Origin: Ceratorhiza oryzae-sativae
Lineage: Eukaryota > Basidiomycota > Agaricomycetes > Cantharellales > Ceratobasidiaceae
Assembly (NCBI GenBank): GCA_030998015.1
Contig: JARWMV010000142.1
Location: 1-36,283 of the forward strand
DNA length: 36,283 nt
Direction: 5' to 3'
Part shown: positions 7,584 through 16,241 of the stretch, in pieces
How the letters are laid out: every line of letters starts with the position of its first letter
How positions within the stretch are numbered: the stretch's first letter is position 1
Made by a program: the position numbers and the translations under genes
The notes under the pieces: generated by a model
What the model was told of the DNA's origin: nothing
Database searches by the model: none
What the model saw: the letters and a program-made list of their open reading frames with translations, nothing else

Positions 7584-7824
7584 CATTATAACCCCAACTA
7601 GCTGCCCACCAAACAATGCAGCGTAGCTGCACATGTTTGGGGGTCAGTAGGGATCCTGTGGAGTCCGAAGAGGGCTAGGGTAGGGTAAAGCTTTGCTTTA
7701 CTCGGCCCTAGCTAGTTGAAGCCTCTGCCGAGCCCCGGCCGATCCATAGTAAGATGGTGCGATCTAATCTGGTTTCTATCTCGGTCAACATAGTTGACAC
7801 GAGATAGGGTAAGGCCGGCAGGGG
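7584..7824. repeat. D and E hairpins, no gene
   Basis: It contains a D hairpin (accaaacaatgcagcgtagc ... gtttgggggt) near 7,606-7,648. The stem gctagggtagggtaaagc is near 7,672-7,712, and an E hairpin (tatctcggtcaac/gttgacacgagata) is near 7,779-7,807. Confidence 0.7.
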
Positions 7825-8100
7825 TATGATACGATATCCTTTTCTAACCCCAATACACATTATTTTACTTACGTTTTCCCTTCTGGTAAATTACGAAGTC
7901 CCGCCGGCGTTAGAGGGAATCCTAAAGATTCCCTCGTAGAAAATGACGACCGTTCGTCATTTTCAGCCGGCGGCTAAATATCGATATTATGCCGCGCACT
8001 AGCAATCGCAAACGGTTGCGATTGCTCACGTTGGTTGGTGGGACAAGTCCCACCAGCAACTAACGCGCGCGGGACTTCAAGAATATTCACCCCAAATACA
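7825..8100 (-). pseudogene. Possible LAGLIDADG endonuclease fragment split by A
   Basis: On the minus strand NILEV joins DFVIYQKGKRK in frame when the A element at 7,901-8,072 is removed. The second part is reminiscent of the FxxLFYxxGKKxxP block of LAGLIDADG_2 proteins. A stop follows at once. The evidence is a short similarity only. Confidence 0.3.
7901..8072 (+). repeat. Element A
   Basis: Plain copy at the centre of a six-base palindrome: flanks gaagtc and gacttc. Confidence 0.95.
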
Positions 8101-8355
8101 CCGCCGGCGTTAGAGGGAATCCTTCCACGCAAGATTTATAAATTTATAAATCTTGCTGGACCGAAAGATTCCCTCGTAGAAAATGACGACCGTTCGTCAT
8201 TTTCAGCCGGCGGCTAAATATCGATATTATGCCGCGCACTAGCAATCGCAAACGGTTGCGATTGCTCACGTTGGTTGGTGGGACAAGTCCCACCAGCAAC
8301 TAACGCGCGCGGGCCTTCGCAAATCCGCCAATGGAACATTGGCGGGGTATTTAGA
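8087..8355 (+). repeat. Partial element I containing A containing h1
   Basis: The A copy at 8,101-8,312 carries h1 in a loop. It is bounded by ccccaaataca and by gccttcgcaaatccgcca...tggcggggtatttagag, the same flanks as at 20,628 and 23,722. Here the outer ends of I are missing. Confidence 0.88.
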
Positions 8356-8682
8356 GTAGACCCTACGCGCTCAACAGGGCGGATACCACTAATAGAGCAG
8401 GGTACATACTTTATATGGTTATGATAGATTATTTTATTTTGGAATACAAGGGTCCCTGTATTTTTCTTTTCGTCTTCCAGATGGAAATAGTCTCCACCCA
8501 GATTAAAACATGACAAATTAGGGGAATCCCTGTTGAAGATATACTTCTAAAGGGACCCAGTAATTTAATTTTATGTACATTTCAATTTTTCAAATTGACT
8601 GTTTATTTTTTACAAAAATGTCATCACTCAATTCAGGGGTCCCTAGATAAGCCACATCAAAGATGTGGCTATTTGCTTATGA
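8356..8682. other. Spacer, no recognisable gene
   Basis: A minus-strand frame (MSCFNLGGDYFHLEDEKK...) runs into element A and matches nothing I know. Repeated ggggtccct/agggaccc motifs could pair (8,450, 8,550 and 8,635). The hairpin agccacatc/gatgtggct is at 8,649-8,670. Confidence 0.45.
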
Positions 8683-8884
8683 CCCGTGCACGCCTGCGAA
8701 CGCCTTGGCTTAAGCCAAGGCGGCCCTGGCGTGCGCGCGGCGTCTGATTCCGAGGTACCCTGGAACTTAAAGTTCCAGGGTACCTCGCAATACCTCGCCG
8801 CGAACGCGGCCTCGATATCCATTACCCCTCGGGTCAACAGCATGTATTTATATAAATACAATGCTGGTTGACCCTAAGCGGGGG
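8683..8884 (-). repeat. Element C with 5-bp target duplication
   Basis: Reverse C flanked by tatga at 8,678-8,682 and tatga at 8,885-8,889. Its central ggaacttaaagttcc hairpin tip, near 8,770, is where identity with the palindrome arms begins. Confidence 0.92.
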
Positions 8885-8898
8885 TATGATTGTTTGAT

Positions 8899-8935
8899 AT
8901 GAGTAATCAGACTCGAACTGATGATATCTACGTTT
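8899..8935 (-). tRNA. tRNA 3'-half remnant (trnG-like T arm)
   Basis: The T arm ATCAG-TTCGAGT-CTGAT and acceptor strand TACTCAT are identical to the trnG at 10,959. No matching ATGAGTA 5' strand and no plausible anticodon arm precede it. It is probably a partial duplication of trnG. Confidence 0.5.
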
Positions 8936-9237
8936 TGGCTGGCTCAAAGATTACAACCTACTAGTATCCTCTAGAATTTAAGGCACTTCCGATAGATGCC
9001 AAGAACTCCAAGAACTAGTATTGTGGGCGCAAGGTAAGGGGATTGGAGTATTAATAGAATAACAAGTTTAACCTGGCAAGGGTATTGGCGGCCGTGTCAA
9101 TTTCATTGACCGGGCGCCAATACTTGGACGGGCCCCCCAGTTTTACTACTGCCCCCCAAACAATGCAGCGTAGCTGCACATGTTTGGGGGTCAGTAGACG
9201 ACAGGGGACTGCCGCGGGGTGATTTGCGAAGGCAAAT
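8936..9237. other. Spacer with F and D hairpins
   Basis: No gene is recognised. F is at 9,082-9,123 (gtattggcggccgtgtcaa ... gggcgccaatac), and a D hairpin is at about 9,150-9,197. In the reverse sense a hydrophobic frame with QSPYLAPTILVLGVLGIY appears, of unknown meaning. Confidence 0.5.
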
Positions 9238-10301
9238 CTAAAGGTTATTTAGGGGAATTAAAGGCCCGCCGGCGTTAGAGGGAATCCTAAAGATTCCCTC
9301 GTAGAAAATGACGACCGTTCGTCATTTTCAGCCGGCGGCTAAATATCGATATTATGCCGCGCACTAGCAATCGCAAACGGTTGCGATTGCTCACGTTGGT
9401 TGGTGGGACAAGTCCCACCAGCAACTAACGCGCGCGGGCCTCTACTTCGTCAATTGCAAATGATTCTGTACAAAGAATCACTCTTTGACTTGATTTTTCG
9501 AAAGTTCCGTCCTCACATAACCAAAAAGCTAATCCCAGAGGAGTTAAAAGATCCCCAATGTTTGCAGGAATTATTTTTTTCCCCTCCGGATAGAATAAAT
9601 CAAAGAATTCATTACAGCAAGGTAGTGCATGAGTTTGAAATCTTATAGTAGGATAAACTTTACCCGTTCTTTTATCAGGTCGGGGTGTTAAGATTTTAGG
9701 AGCTACAGAACAATAATCTTGGAATTTTGTATAAAGGTACTCTAAATACTCCCGCCGGCGTTAGAGGGAATCCTAAAGATTCCCTCGTAGAAAATGACGA
9801 CCGTTCGTCATTTTCAGCCGGCGGCTAAATATCGATATTATGCCGCGCACTAGCAATCGCAAACGGTTGCGATTGCTCACGTTGGTTGGTGGGACAAGTC
9901 CCACCAGCAACTAACGCGCGCGGAGTACTTTGGAGAAATCTCAAACAAGCATTACCATTAATAGCTCGTTTATCTTTCTGAACATTAAGATCCCCTAGAA
10001 TAAGACCAATGATTATTTCTTTTAACTCTTTTGAAAAATTAAATTGAGGTTCATTACTTAGCCGTGTGGGTTTAATGGGCGCTATCGAATTGGAGCAAAA
10101 TACTAGGCCAGTATAAAAGTGTAATTCGCTAACAATTGACCCCCAATGCCTTACAGCATGTTGGGGGGCAATTGCCCCCCCAAACAATGCAGCGTAGCTG
10201 CACATGTTTGGGGGGTCAATTGACTGAGTATAAACAACATAGATTAATAATGCGAAGGTTATTACTTTAATAAAAAGATAAGTTTGTTTTGTGTTTAGCA
10301 T
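9238..10301 (-). CDS. LAGLIDADG homing endonuclease with three inserts, copy 1
   Basis: This is a two-motif LAGLIDADG_2 protein. The first motif is IIGLILGDLNVQKDK, followed by NGNACLRFLQST. The block FFDLFYPEGKKIIP and the second motif LTPLGLAFWLCEDGTF come next. It ends after IDEVEA and a few codons at a stop (complement of 9,238-9,240). Inserts are a D pair (about 10,135-10,219) and A elements at 9,752-9,923 and 9,266-9,437. Removing both A elements exactly keeps the frame (QST to EYLEY; EVEA onward). Compared with the other two copies, one T is missing near 10,307. That shifts the upstream start MKRKHEV out of frame, so this copy starts at the second Met. The usual C-terminal third is missing. 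Confidence 0.8.
9266..9437 (+). repeat. Element A
   Basis: Plain copy in the endonuclease after EVEA. Flanks aggc and gcct form a 4+4 palindrome. Confidence 0.95.
9752..9923 (+). repeat. Element A
   Basis: Plain copy in the endonuclease. Flanks tact and agta again form a palindromic target. Confidence 0.95.
10135..10223. repeat. Double D hairpin with caattg target duplication
   Basis: Two GC hairpins lie between caattg on each side. The insertion adds 84 nt to the endonuclease frame without a stop, so here the element can be read through as 28 extra residues. Confidence 0.88.
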
Positions 10302-10334
10302 GGTTTGGTTTTTATTATCGATCTTATGACTTCA

Positions 10335-10705
10335 TGTTTCCTCTTCATTCTCTAAGACTAAACGCTTTTGAGAGTGAATGAGTTGGAACTTATCTAACAA
10401 TGTTGGTTGTATAAGTCCCAATTTGGGTTTCCAAGTCCTCTGCGTGTGATGGAGATCTCCTTTATTAATAGGAGAATCCTCCGCAAACAAATTAGGTGCA
10501 TTTCTCACGAAATGTTAAACCTAACTAGTTAACACAGAGATGGGCTGCGGATGCGGCGCATCAGTAGAACTTAGACCCTTTAGACCCCCAACAAGGCAAT
10601 GGCCTCCCAATGCGGATGCCTGGGTAATTGCCCCCCAACATGCTGTAAGGCATTGGGGGTCAATTGCAATGTCGCCATTCAGTAGCTGACGACAGGGTTA
10701 GGCCT
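10335..10705. other. Leader of the HE gene and D hairpins
   Basis: No gene is seen. The sequence upstream of the endonuclease holds a paired cattcact/gagtgaatg-like stretch near 10,343-10,381 and D hairpins at about 10,582-10,672. Nothing else is recognisable. Confidence 0.5.
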
Positions 10706-10927
10706 CCGCCGGCGTTAGAGGGAATCCTCAGATGAGGTAGCCTTGACCATGAGTCTCATGGTCCAGGCTACCTCCCATAAAGATTCCCTCGTAGAAAATG
10801 ACGACCGTTCGTCATTTTCAGCCGGCGGCTAAATATCGATATTATGCCGCGCACTAGCAATCGCAAACGGTTGCGATTGCTCACGTTGGTTGGTGGGACA
10901 AGTCCCACCAGCAACTAACGCGCGCGG
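10706..10927 (+). repeat. Element A with nested h2 hairpin
   Basis: The first loop holds h2 (gaggtagccttgaccatgag and mirror ctcatggtccaggctacctc), inserted where plain copies read gaatcctaaagattcc. Confidence 0.95.
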
Positions 10928-10958
10928 AGAGTAAAGCACCCTTTGGCGCGAAGGAGTT

Positions 10959-11029
10959 ATGAGTAATCAGACTCGAACTGATCATATCTAGGTGGAAGCT
11001 AGAAGTTATACCAACTTAACTATACTCAT
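10959..11029 (-). tRNA. trnG: tRNA-Gly (UCC), copy 1
   Basis: Acceptor ATGAGTA/TACTCAT, D arm GTTA...TAAC, anticodon stem TCTAG/CTAGA with loop CTTCCAC (anticodon TCC), T arm ATCAG-TTCGAGT-CTGAT. Confidence 0.95.
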
Positions 11030-11299
11030 GAAAATTCATGCTCCAAATTTTTAAATTTTAGGGGGAAGTATCTTCTTTTATTAATTTTAGTATATCTAGA
11101 ACATACTTTAGTTTGGAGTGCATAGCCTCACGGTTGGGATCTATAGATCCCCCTATTTTTCCTTAAGGACCGCAGTTGGGAGGCCCTCCCTCCATCCAGA
11201 GGAGAAAAATTATTAGGCGTCCTGCTTCGTAGATGCCCAAATTTTCATTTTAAGACCTTAAAATTAAATTTACCTAACAGATGTCATAAAGCCGATAAA
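11030..11299. other. Spacer between trnG and trnR
   Basis: AT-rich spacer with the paired stretch gggatctatagatccc at 11,138-11,152 and ggaggccctccctcc. No reading frame is recognised. Confidence 0.5.
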
Positions 11300-11369
11300 C
11301 ATCTTATTGGATTTGAACCAATACCAGACTGCTTCGAAGGCAGTTGCTATACCAATTAAGCTAAAGATG
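11300..11369 (-). tRNA. trnR: tRNA-Arg (UCG), copy 1
   Basis: Acceptor CATCTTT pairs with AAGATG. The anticodon stem ACTGC/GCAGT has loop CTTCGAA (anticodon TCG). The T arm is ATTGG-TTCAAAT-CCAAT. Confidence 0.93.
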
Positions 11370-11639
11370 CCAGATCTAATGCAGCGCTCCTGTGCGTAAC
11401 GCGTCCAAGTATTGGCGCCCGGTCAATGAAATTGACACGGCCGCCAATACCCTAGCCCTCTTCGGTGCCCTACGAGGCAGCTGCAGTAGTAAATTAATCT
11501 AATCTGGTCTCTATCTCGGTCAACATAGTTGACACGAGATAGGGTAAGGCCGACACGGGCGGCAGAGTCCCCGCACACGGAGGGTCATGACCGGAGACCC
11601 CCAATGATTGCAATCATTGGGGGGTGACCCCCGACATTG
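11370..11639. repeat. F, E and D hairpins, no gene
   Basis: F is near 11,409-11,450, E near 11,511-11,542, and a D-like hairpin (acccccaatgattgcaatca ... ggggt) near 11,598-11,632. Confidence 0.7.
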
Positions 11640-11811
11640 CCGCGCGCGTTAGTTGCTGGTGGGACTTGTCCCACCAACCAACGTGAGCAATCGCAACCGT
11701 TTGCGATTGCTAGTGCGCGGCATAATATCGATATTTAGCCGCCGGCTGAAAATGACGAACGGTCGTCATTTTCTACGAGGGAATCTTTAGGATTCCCTCT
11801 AACGCCGGCGG
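11640..11811 (-). repeat. Element A
   Basis: Plain copy with flanks attgc and gcatt. Confidence 0.95.
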
Positions 11812-11883
11812 GCATTACAATATCGGGGGGTTGCTGCCCACCAAACAATGCAGCGTAGCTGCACATGTTTGGGGGTCAGTAGT

Positions 11884-12630
11884 AGAAACTTGTACCCGAG
11901 AACAGCTAAATGACCGAGAAAATTGGTATTTATCTAACTTCAAACCGCTCCTTAATATTTTAATGATTGCATCATCGGATCCACGAGTTCCAGGTATTTT
12001 ATCGGCATTAACTCGAGCAAAGATTAGTTCTAGCTTACAGGGTCGAAAAGATTCTGAAGCCACTCGAGTTCGAAAAAGTATTTCAAAACTGGGAATAAAT
12101 AATCCATTTTATGGTAAAGGTCCCGGAATCCGAGCTTTAGATATTGCAGGTGACCCCCAATAAGGCAATGGCCTCCCAATGCGTCACAAACGTATTGGGG
12201 GGGGGCCATTACCTTATGCAATGAGCGCCACAAGTCTTGTGGCGCGCATTGCAATCATTGGGGAGCAGCTGAAAAAGCTGGAACTAAAATTTATGTATAT
12301 GACCCGTGCACGCCTGCGAACGCCTTGGCTTAAGCCAAGGCGGCCCTGGCGTGCGCGCGGCTCGCCGCGAACGCGGCCTCGATAACCATACCCACGGGTC
12401 GTTGACCCTCCGCTTATCGGCTGAAATCTTGGGTTACACCTAAGATTTCAGCCGATAAGCGGGGGTATGATGCAACTAATTTTACACTTGTGAGTGGGGG
12501 CCCTTTTCGAAGTATCCGAATGGCTGCAAAGGTAACGCACATTTCTGCAAGAACACTTGGCAGAAATCTAGATACGAAAAAACCATTCAAAGGATATTAT
12601 TATTACAGTCATGCTCAATTCACAATATAA
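11884..12630 (+). CDS. Homing endonuclease C-terminal part (NUMOD-type), 5' end lost at a repeat junction
   Basis: Coherent protein sequence begins at the D hairpin border (ETCTREQLNDRENWYLSNFKP), as in the C-terminal part of GIY-YIG endonucleases. A NUMOD3-like block follows, SISKLGINNPFYGKG, and then GIRALDIA. A D insert (12,150-12,264) with gcag on both sides and a C insert (12,303-12,465) with tatga on both sides interrupt it. After removal the frame continues AAEKAGTKIYVYDATNFTLV to MAAKVTHISARTLGRNLD and a TAA at 12,628-12,630. The GIY-YIG domain is absent because the upstream sequence is the 3.1 kb segment. It lies in the intron before the nad1 exon at 12,667. Confidence 0.8.
12150..12264. 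repeat. D-type triple hairpin in HE gene
   Basis: Hairpins acccccaataaggcaatgg ... ccattacctta and gcgccacaag/cttgtggcgc lie between two gcag tetramers. Removal plus one gcag restores the frame DIA-AEKAG. Confidence 0.8.
12303..12465 (-). repeat. C element with tatga duplication in HE gene
   Basis: Target duplication tatga lies at 12,298-12,302 and 12,466-12,470. This copy lacks the ggtaccctgg hairpin. Removing the element and one repeat gives VYDATNF in frame. Confidence 0.92.
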
Positions 12631-12666
12631 AAACCATTAAAATCAATCCCCTTTCCCCAAGAAAAG

Positions 12667-12776
12667 TCGCAGATGCGGCTAAATTAGTGCTTAAAGAAAC
12701 AATTATACCAGCACAAGCAAATAAAGTACTTTTTTATTTAGCACCTGTTGCTACTTTAATCTTTAGTCTATTAGGT
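12667..12776 (+). CDS. nad1: NADH dehydrogenase subunit 1, exon a
   Basis: This exon encodes the loop and helix after the first NAD1 domain: ADAAKLVLKETIIPAQANK and then VLFYLAPVATLIFSLLG. These match the conserved NAD1 segment QPxADAxKLxxKE. The 5' border follows an intron-terminal G at 12,666, and the 3' border is a T (12,776) preceding a group I intron. NAD1 is the membrane subunit of complex I that lines the quinone site. The upstream exon or exons (about 65-75 codons) are not in the window. No repeat interrupts the exon. Confidence 0.9.
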
Positions 12777-12819
12777 CTAAAATAACCTGGCTTAATTAAA
12801 ATTTCACTATATGCTAGAA

Positions 12820-12908
12820 CAATTGACCCCCAATGCCTTACAGCATGTTGGGGGGCAATTGCCCCCCCAAACAATGCAGCGTAGCTGCATTGTTTGGGGG
12901 GTCAATTG
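12820..12908. repeat. Double D hairpin inside ribozyme, caattg duplication
   Basis: The element is the same type, and has the same caattg borders, as at 10,135. It sits in the 5' half of the intron, between gctagaa and tcaaaaacc. Confidence 0.9.
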
Positions 12909-13180
12909 TCAAAAACCTCTGGGTAGCTGGCCATTCCATTGTAGGTGAAATGGCATGTTAGGCTATAAATTCTGAGGTATTATTATCCCTTGTTGTCTAC
13001 AAACAGCAAGAAAATTTCTTATTTGTGATATTAACTTTCGACTAGCAGGCTTTAATGACAAAAATCAAAGCCTCAGAGACTATACGTGAAAATTTTGTAA
13101 AATAGACAGAAAAGTGCATTAATTCCAATGCTTTACGCCTTTTCATTAATCTATTGAGAAAAAAGACATAGTCCAAACTA

Positions 13181-14726
13181 ATGCAAAATATTTTAGCAAA
13201 TATAGTTGAATTCGTTAATAAAATTAAAAATTGGTTATTTATATTTAACGCATATGTTAAAGATGCTTATGCTAAATTCAAATTTTTTGTGTTAACTACT
13301 TTAATAAAATTTTACTGCTATATGCCTCCGCGCGCGTTAGTTGCTGGTGGGACTTGTCCCACCAACCAACGTGAGCAATCGCAACCGTTTGCGATTGCTA
13401 GTGCGCGGCATAATATCGATATTTAGCCGCCGGCTGAAAATGACGAACGGTCGTCATTTTCTACGAGGGAATCTTTATGGGAGGTAGCCTGGACCATGAG
13501 ACTCATGGTCAAGGCTACCTCATCTGAGGATTCCCTCTAACGCCGGCGGAGTCTAAGAAAATATTCTACTGATTCTACGGACGTAAAAAATAGCCGTATA
13601 AAGGGGCCTAGAACTCCGGACGCCCCAGATCTGACCGAATATCAAACCCCCGCTTAGGGTCATCCAGCATTGTATTTATATATAAATACATGCTGTTGAC
13701 CCGAGGGGTTTGGTTATCGAGGCCGCGTTCGCGGCGAGCCGCGCGCACGCCAGGGCCGCCTTGGCTTGATTATTGACCTTAAGGTCAATATGAGCCAAGC
13801 TTGCTTGGCTTAAGCCAGGGCGTTCGCAGGCGTGCACGGGTCAAAAAGAAGTAATATTTGGAACAATGCTGGGAGATGCTACAGCAGAAAAATCTCAATT
13901 AAATGGTAACACAAGATTGCGGTTTTATATGTCTAATGTAAACCAAGAATTAATTTTTCATTTATATTCTATTTTTAAACCCTTTGTTAGAACAGCCCCC
14001 AAAGAAGTTACCAGAAAACAAAACGAACTTACTGGGAAAATTCATACAGATATACGGTTTTCTACCTTAAAATATCCTATGTTTAACTGGGTAATTGACG
14101 ACTTTTATGTTAAAGATTTACAAAATAACATAAAAATTGTACCCTTAAATGCCCATGAAAAACTAACACCCGTTGGTTTAGCTTTTCTTATTATGGATGA
14201 TGCTTCGTTTAACATAACAAAAGGCCATTTAGTCATTTGTACAGATTCTTACTCAAAAGAAGATGTTTCCAAAAAACACCTTCACGGTGGTTTTGGGCCC
14301 TACGGGCTACGCTTAATTGATATTTTTAATTCTAAATTTGGATTATCTTGTGGATTGATTAACCATGGAATTACAAAAGGCGGAAATATCTCTTATCGAA
14401 TCCGAATTAACAAATCCTCAATGCCCTCTTTAATTAACTTAGTTAAACCCCACATCATACCCTCAATGCCCGCGCGCGTTAGTTGCTGGTGGGACTTGTC
14501 CCACCAACCAACGTGAGCAATCGCAACCGTTTGCGATTGCTAGTGCGCGGCATAATATCGATATTTAGCCGCCGGCTGAAAATGACGAACGGTCGTCATT
14601 TTCTACGAGGGAATCTTTATGGGAGGTAGCCTGGACCATGAGACTCATGGTCAAGGCTACCTCATCTGAGGATTCCCTCTAACGCCGGCGGGGGTCTTTA
14701 ATGTTCAAAGGGCATATTTTGCATAG
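13181..14726 (+). CDS. LAGLIDADG homing endonuclease of nad1 intron, split by A, C and A
   Basis: The frame starts at ATG 13,181 (MQNILANIVEFVNKIKNWL), a hydrophobic N-terminus. It reaches CYMP and is cut by A (13,328-13,549). It resumes SLRKYSTDSTDVKNSRIKG through LTEYQ and is cut by C (13,647-13,840). It then resumes KEVIFGTMLGDATAEKS (first LAGLIDADG motif) through LTPVGLAFLIMDDASF (second motif) to PHIIPSM. It is cut again by A (14,470-14,691) and ends RVFNVQRAYFA with TAG at 14,724-14,726. All three joins are exactly in frame after excision. The length without inserts is about 300 residues, normal for the family. No internal stops or shifts remain, so the gene looks recently or still functional. 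Confidence 0.88.
13328..13549 (-). repeat. Element A with h2
   Basis: Inserted between codons (CCT and AGT) of the nad1 intron endonuclease. Reading into it gives stops after about 33 codons. Confidence 0.95.
13647..13840 (+). repeat. C element with tcaaa duplication and nested m5
   Basis: Tcaaa lies at 13,642-13,646 and 13,841-13,845. The terminal stem loop carries m5 (gattattgaccttaaggtca plus gcttgcttggc). This copy lacks the ggtaccctgg hairpin. Confidence 0.94.
14470..14691 (-). repeat. Element A with h2
   Basis: Splits the last 12 codons from the endonuclease. Left flank aatgc, right flank gggtc, no direct repeat. Confidence 0.95.
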
Positions 14727-14731
14727 TTTTG

Positions 14732-15091
14732 TGGGCAGTAATTCCTTTCGGAGATGGTTTAGTACTCTTCGATTTCTCTTTAGGAATCTTGTATACATTA
14801 GCTCTATCCTCTCTAGGAATCTATGGAGTATTATTTGCGGGATGGTCTGCTAATTCTAAATACGCCTTTTTAGGTTCTTTAAGATCAACTGCGGCTATGA
14901 TAAGTTACGAGTTAGTACTTAGTTCAGCGGTAGTAATTGTAATTTTAATCACAGGTTCGTTCAACATTACAAAAATCATTGAGAGCCAACAAGCTGTTTG
15001 GAGTGTTATACCCCTACTAACAATATTTTTATTCTATTTCATATCAGTATTGGCAGAAACATCAAGAACTCCATTTGATCTTCAGGAGGCT
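14732..15091 (+). CDS. nad1: NADH dehydrogenase subunit 1, exon b
   Basis: 120 codons starting WAVIPFGDGLVLFD. They join exon a to give the conserved LLG-WAVIPFG. The exon contains SNSKYAFLG-like SANSKYAFLGSLRSTAAMI, helices 4-5, and ends AETSRTPFDLQEA, the conserved quinone-site loop just before the ExE motif (here continued by ESE of exon c). All conserved tryptophans use TGG. The 3' border T15,091 precedes a group I intron. The exon is free of palindromic elements. Confidence 0.95.
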
Positions 15092-15251
15092 GCATTACTA
15101 AGAGTATAACCACAATTTGGCTCTAAGGATTCGGTCTCCTTAAAGACCGCTATATGCTGGAAAATTCTACCGGTTGAACACATAGCCGTTCTTTCTGTAT
15201 GTTTAGTAGAACAATCAGCAGGAAACACTAAACTTCCCGCTAGTTCCCTGT

Positions 15252-15412
15252 AGACCCCCAATAATTGCAATGTCGCCATTGACCCCCCAAACTGATGCAG
15301 CTATGCTGCATTGTTTGGGGGGGTAACCTTATTGGGGGGCGGATGCCCCTCAAACAATGCAGCGGACCCTCCCACCTGGGATTGGGTCCGCTGCACATGT
15401 TTGGGGGGCACT
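15252..15412. repeat. D hairpin cluster in ribozyme
   Basis: There are three stems: acccccaataattgcaatg, ccccccaaactgatgcagc...gtttggggggg, and a larger cccctcaaacaatgcagcgg ... tgcacatgtttggggggc. The last encloses cggaccctcccac...gggtccg. Confidence 0.75.
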
Positions 15413-15502
15413 AGCATTTTATGAGCTGACGACAGGGTTCCCGCTTGGGGCAAGTTTGGTATCCTCAGAGAATAGACGTGGTCAATGGAATTCTTAAACT
15501 AT

Positions 15503-15644
15503 ACCCCGCTAATCGATACCCCTGCCAAGACGTGCGCTAAAGCGCAGTTCTCTAGGCAGGGTGTAGATTTGCCTTCGCAAATCATCGATTATTGGAGCCC
15601 TCCGCGCTTAGGCCGCCCTGCGGGCGATCAAAGAGCGCGGAGGG
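15503..15644 (+). repeat. Element B in ribozyme
   Basis: Complete B lying between the R-like and S-like blocks of the intron core. Confidence 0.88.
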
Positions 15645-15979
15645 TTTTAGTTTAATGTTTAGTTTTCCATTAAGATATATTCCTTTTTAATCTAGGTAAA
15701 TAGAATAAATTAAATTTAAAGGCTAACTAGCAAGTCTATAACTCTAAACCCCAGATCACATAGCTTCTCGAATGGGCCTATGAAGGTTTGCCCCCGTTCG
15801 GCAACTAGATCAGTGCTGAAATTTGAACTAGTTGCAAAATTTTTTAAAAGAGATTCTAGTTGAAAATTTAATTTTATATGCAAAATGGAATTTACAGGGT
15901 CCCACTCCCCCTCTCTTGGCTACGATTGTTAGCCTCGGGGTCTGGGCAGCCGCGTAACGCGCTGCAACTATGAAGAAAT

Positions 15980-16151
15980 CCGCGCGCGTTAGTTGCTGGT
16001 GGGACTTGTCCCACCAACCAACGTGAGCAATCGCAACCGTTTGCGATTGCTAGTGCGCGGCATAATATCGATATTTAGCCGCCGGCTGAAAATGACGAAC
16101 GGTCGTCATTTTCTACGAGGGAATCTTTAGGATTCCCTCTAACGCCGGCGG
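15980..16151 (-). repeat. Element A
   Basis: Plain copy in intron sequence upstream of the GIY-YIG gene. Flanks aaatc and gccaag. Confidence 0.95.
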
Positions 16152-16241
16152 GCCAAGTCTTGTGACAAGATAAATCCTTTGCCATTTGAACTGGTGGGGC
16201 GTATTTAGATTTAGAGACTATTACAATATCTACCAATAAAA

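Larger units (their letters stand above)
8770..11883 (+). repeat. 3.1 kb segment, copy 1 of 3
   Basis: This stretch recurs inverted at 24,074-27,188 and direct at 27,189-30,301. Identity starts at the tip of a C hairpin and ends after cagtagt inside or next to a D hairpin. To the right, copy 1 continues into nad1 intron sequence, while the other copies continue into the trnL side. Confidence 0.95.
12777..14731 (+). other. Group I intron in nad1 between exons a and b
   Basis: It begins after exon T12,776 and ends with G at 14,731. The R block cctcagagactatacgt is at 13,071-13,087, and the S block aagacatagtcc is at 13,163-13,174. The 5' part (tatatgctagaa at 12,811) is interrupted by a D pair, 12,820-12,908. 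The endonuclease frame follows the ribozyme core and stops 5 nt before the intron end. Confidence 0.85.

Noticed and set aside
8214..8516. Minus-strand frame MSCFNLGGDYFHLEDEKK
   Set aside because: Its second half is element A, and the first half is short and unlike any family I know. It is kept as spacer.
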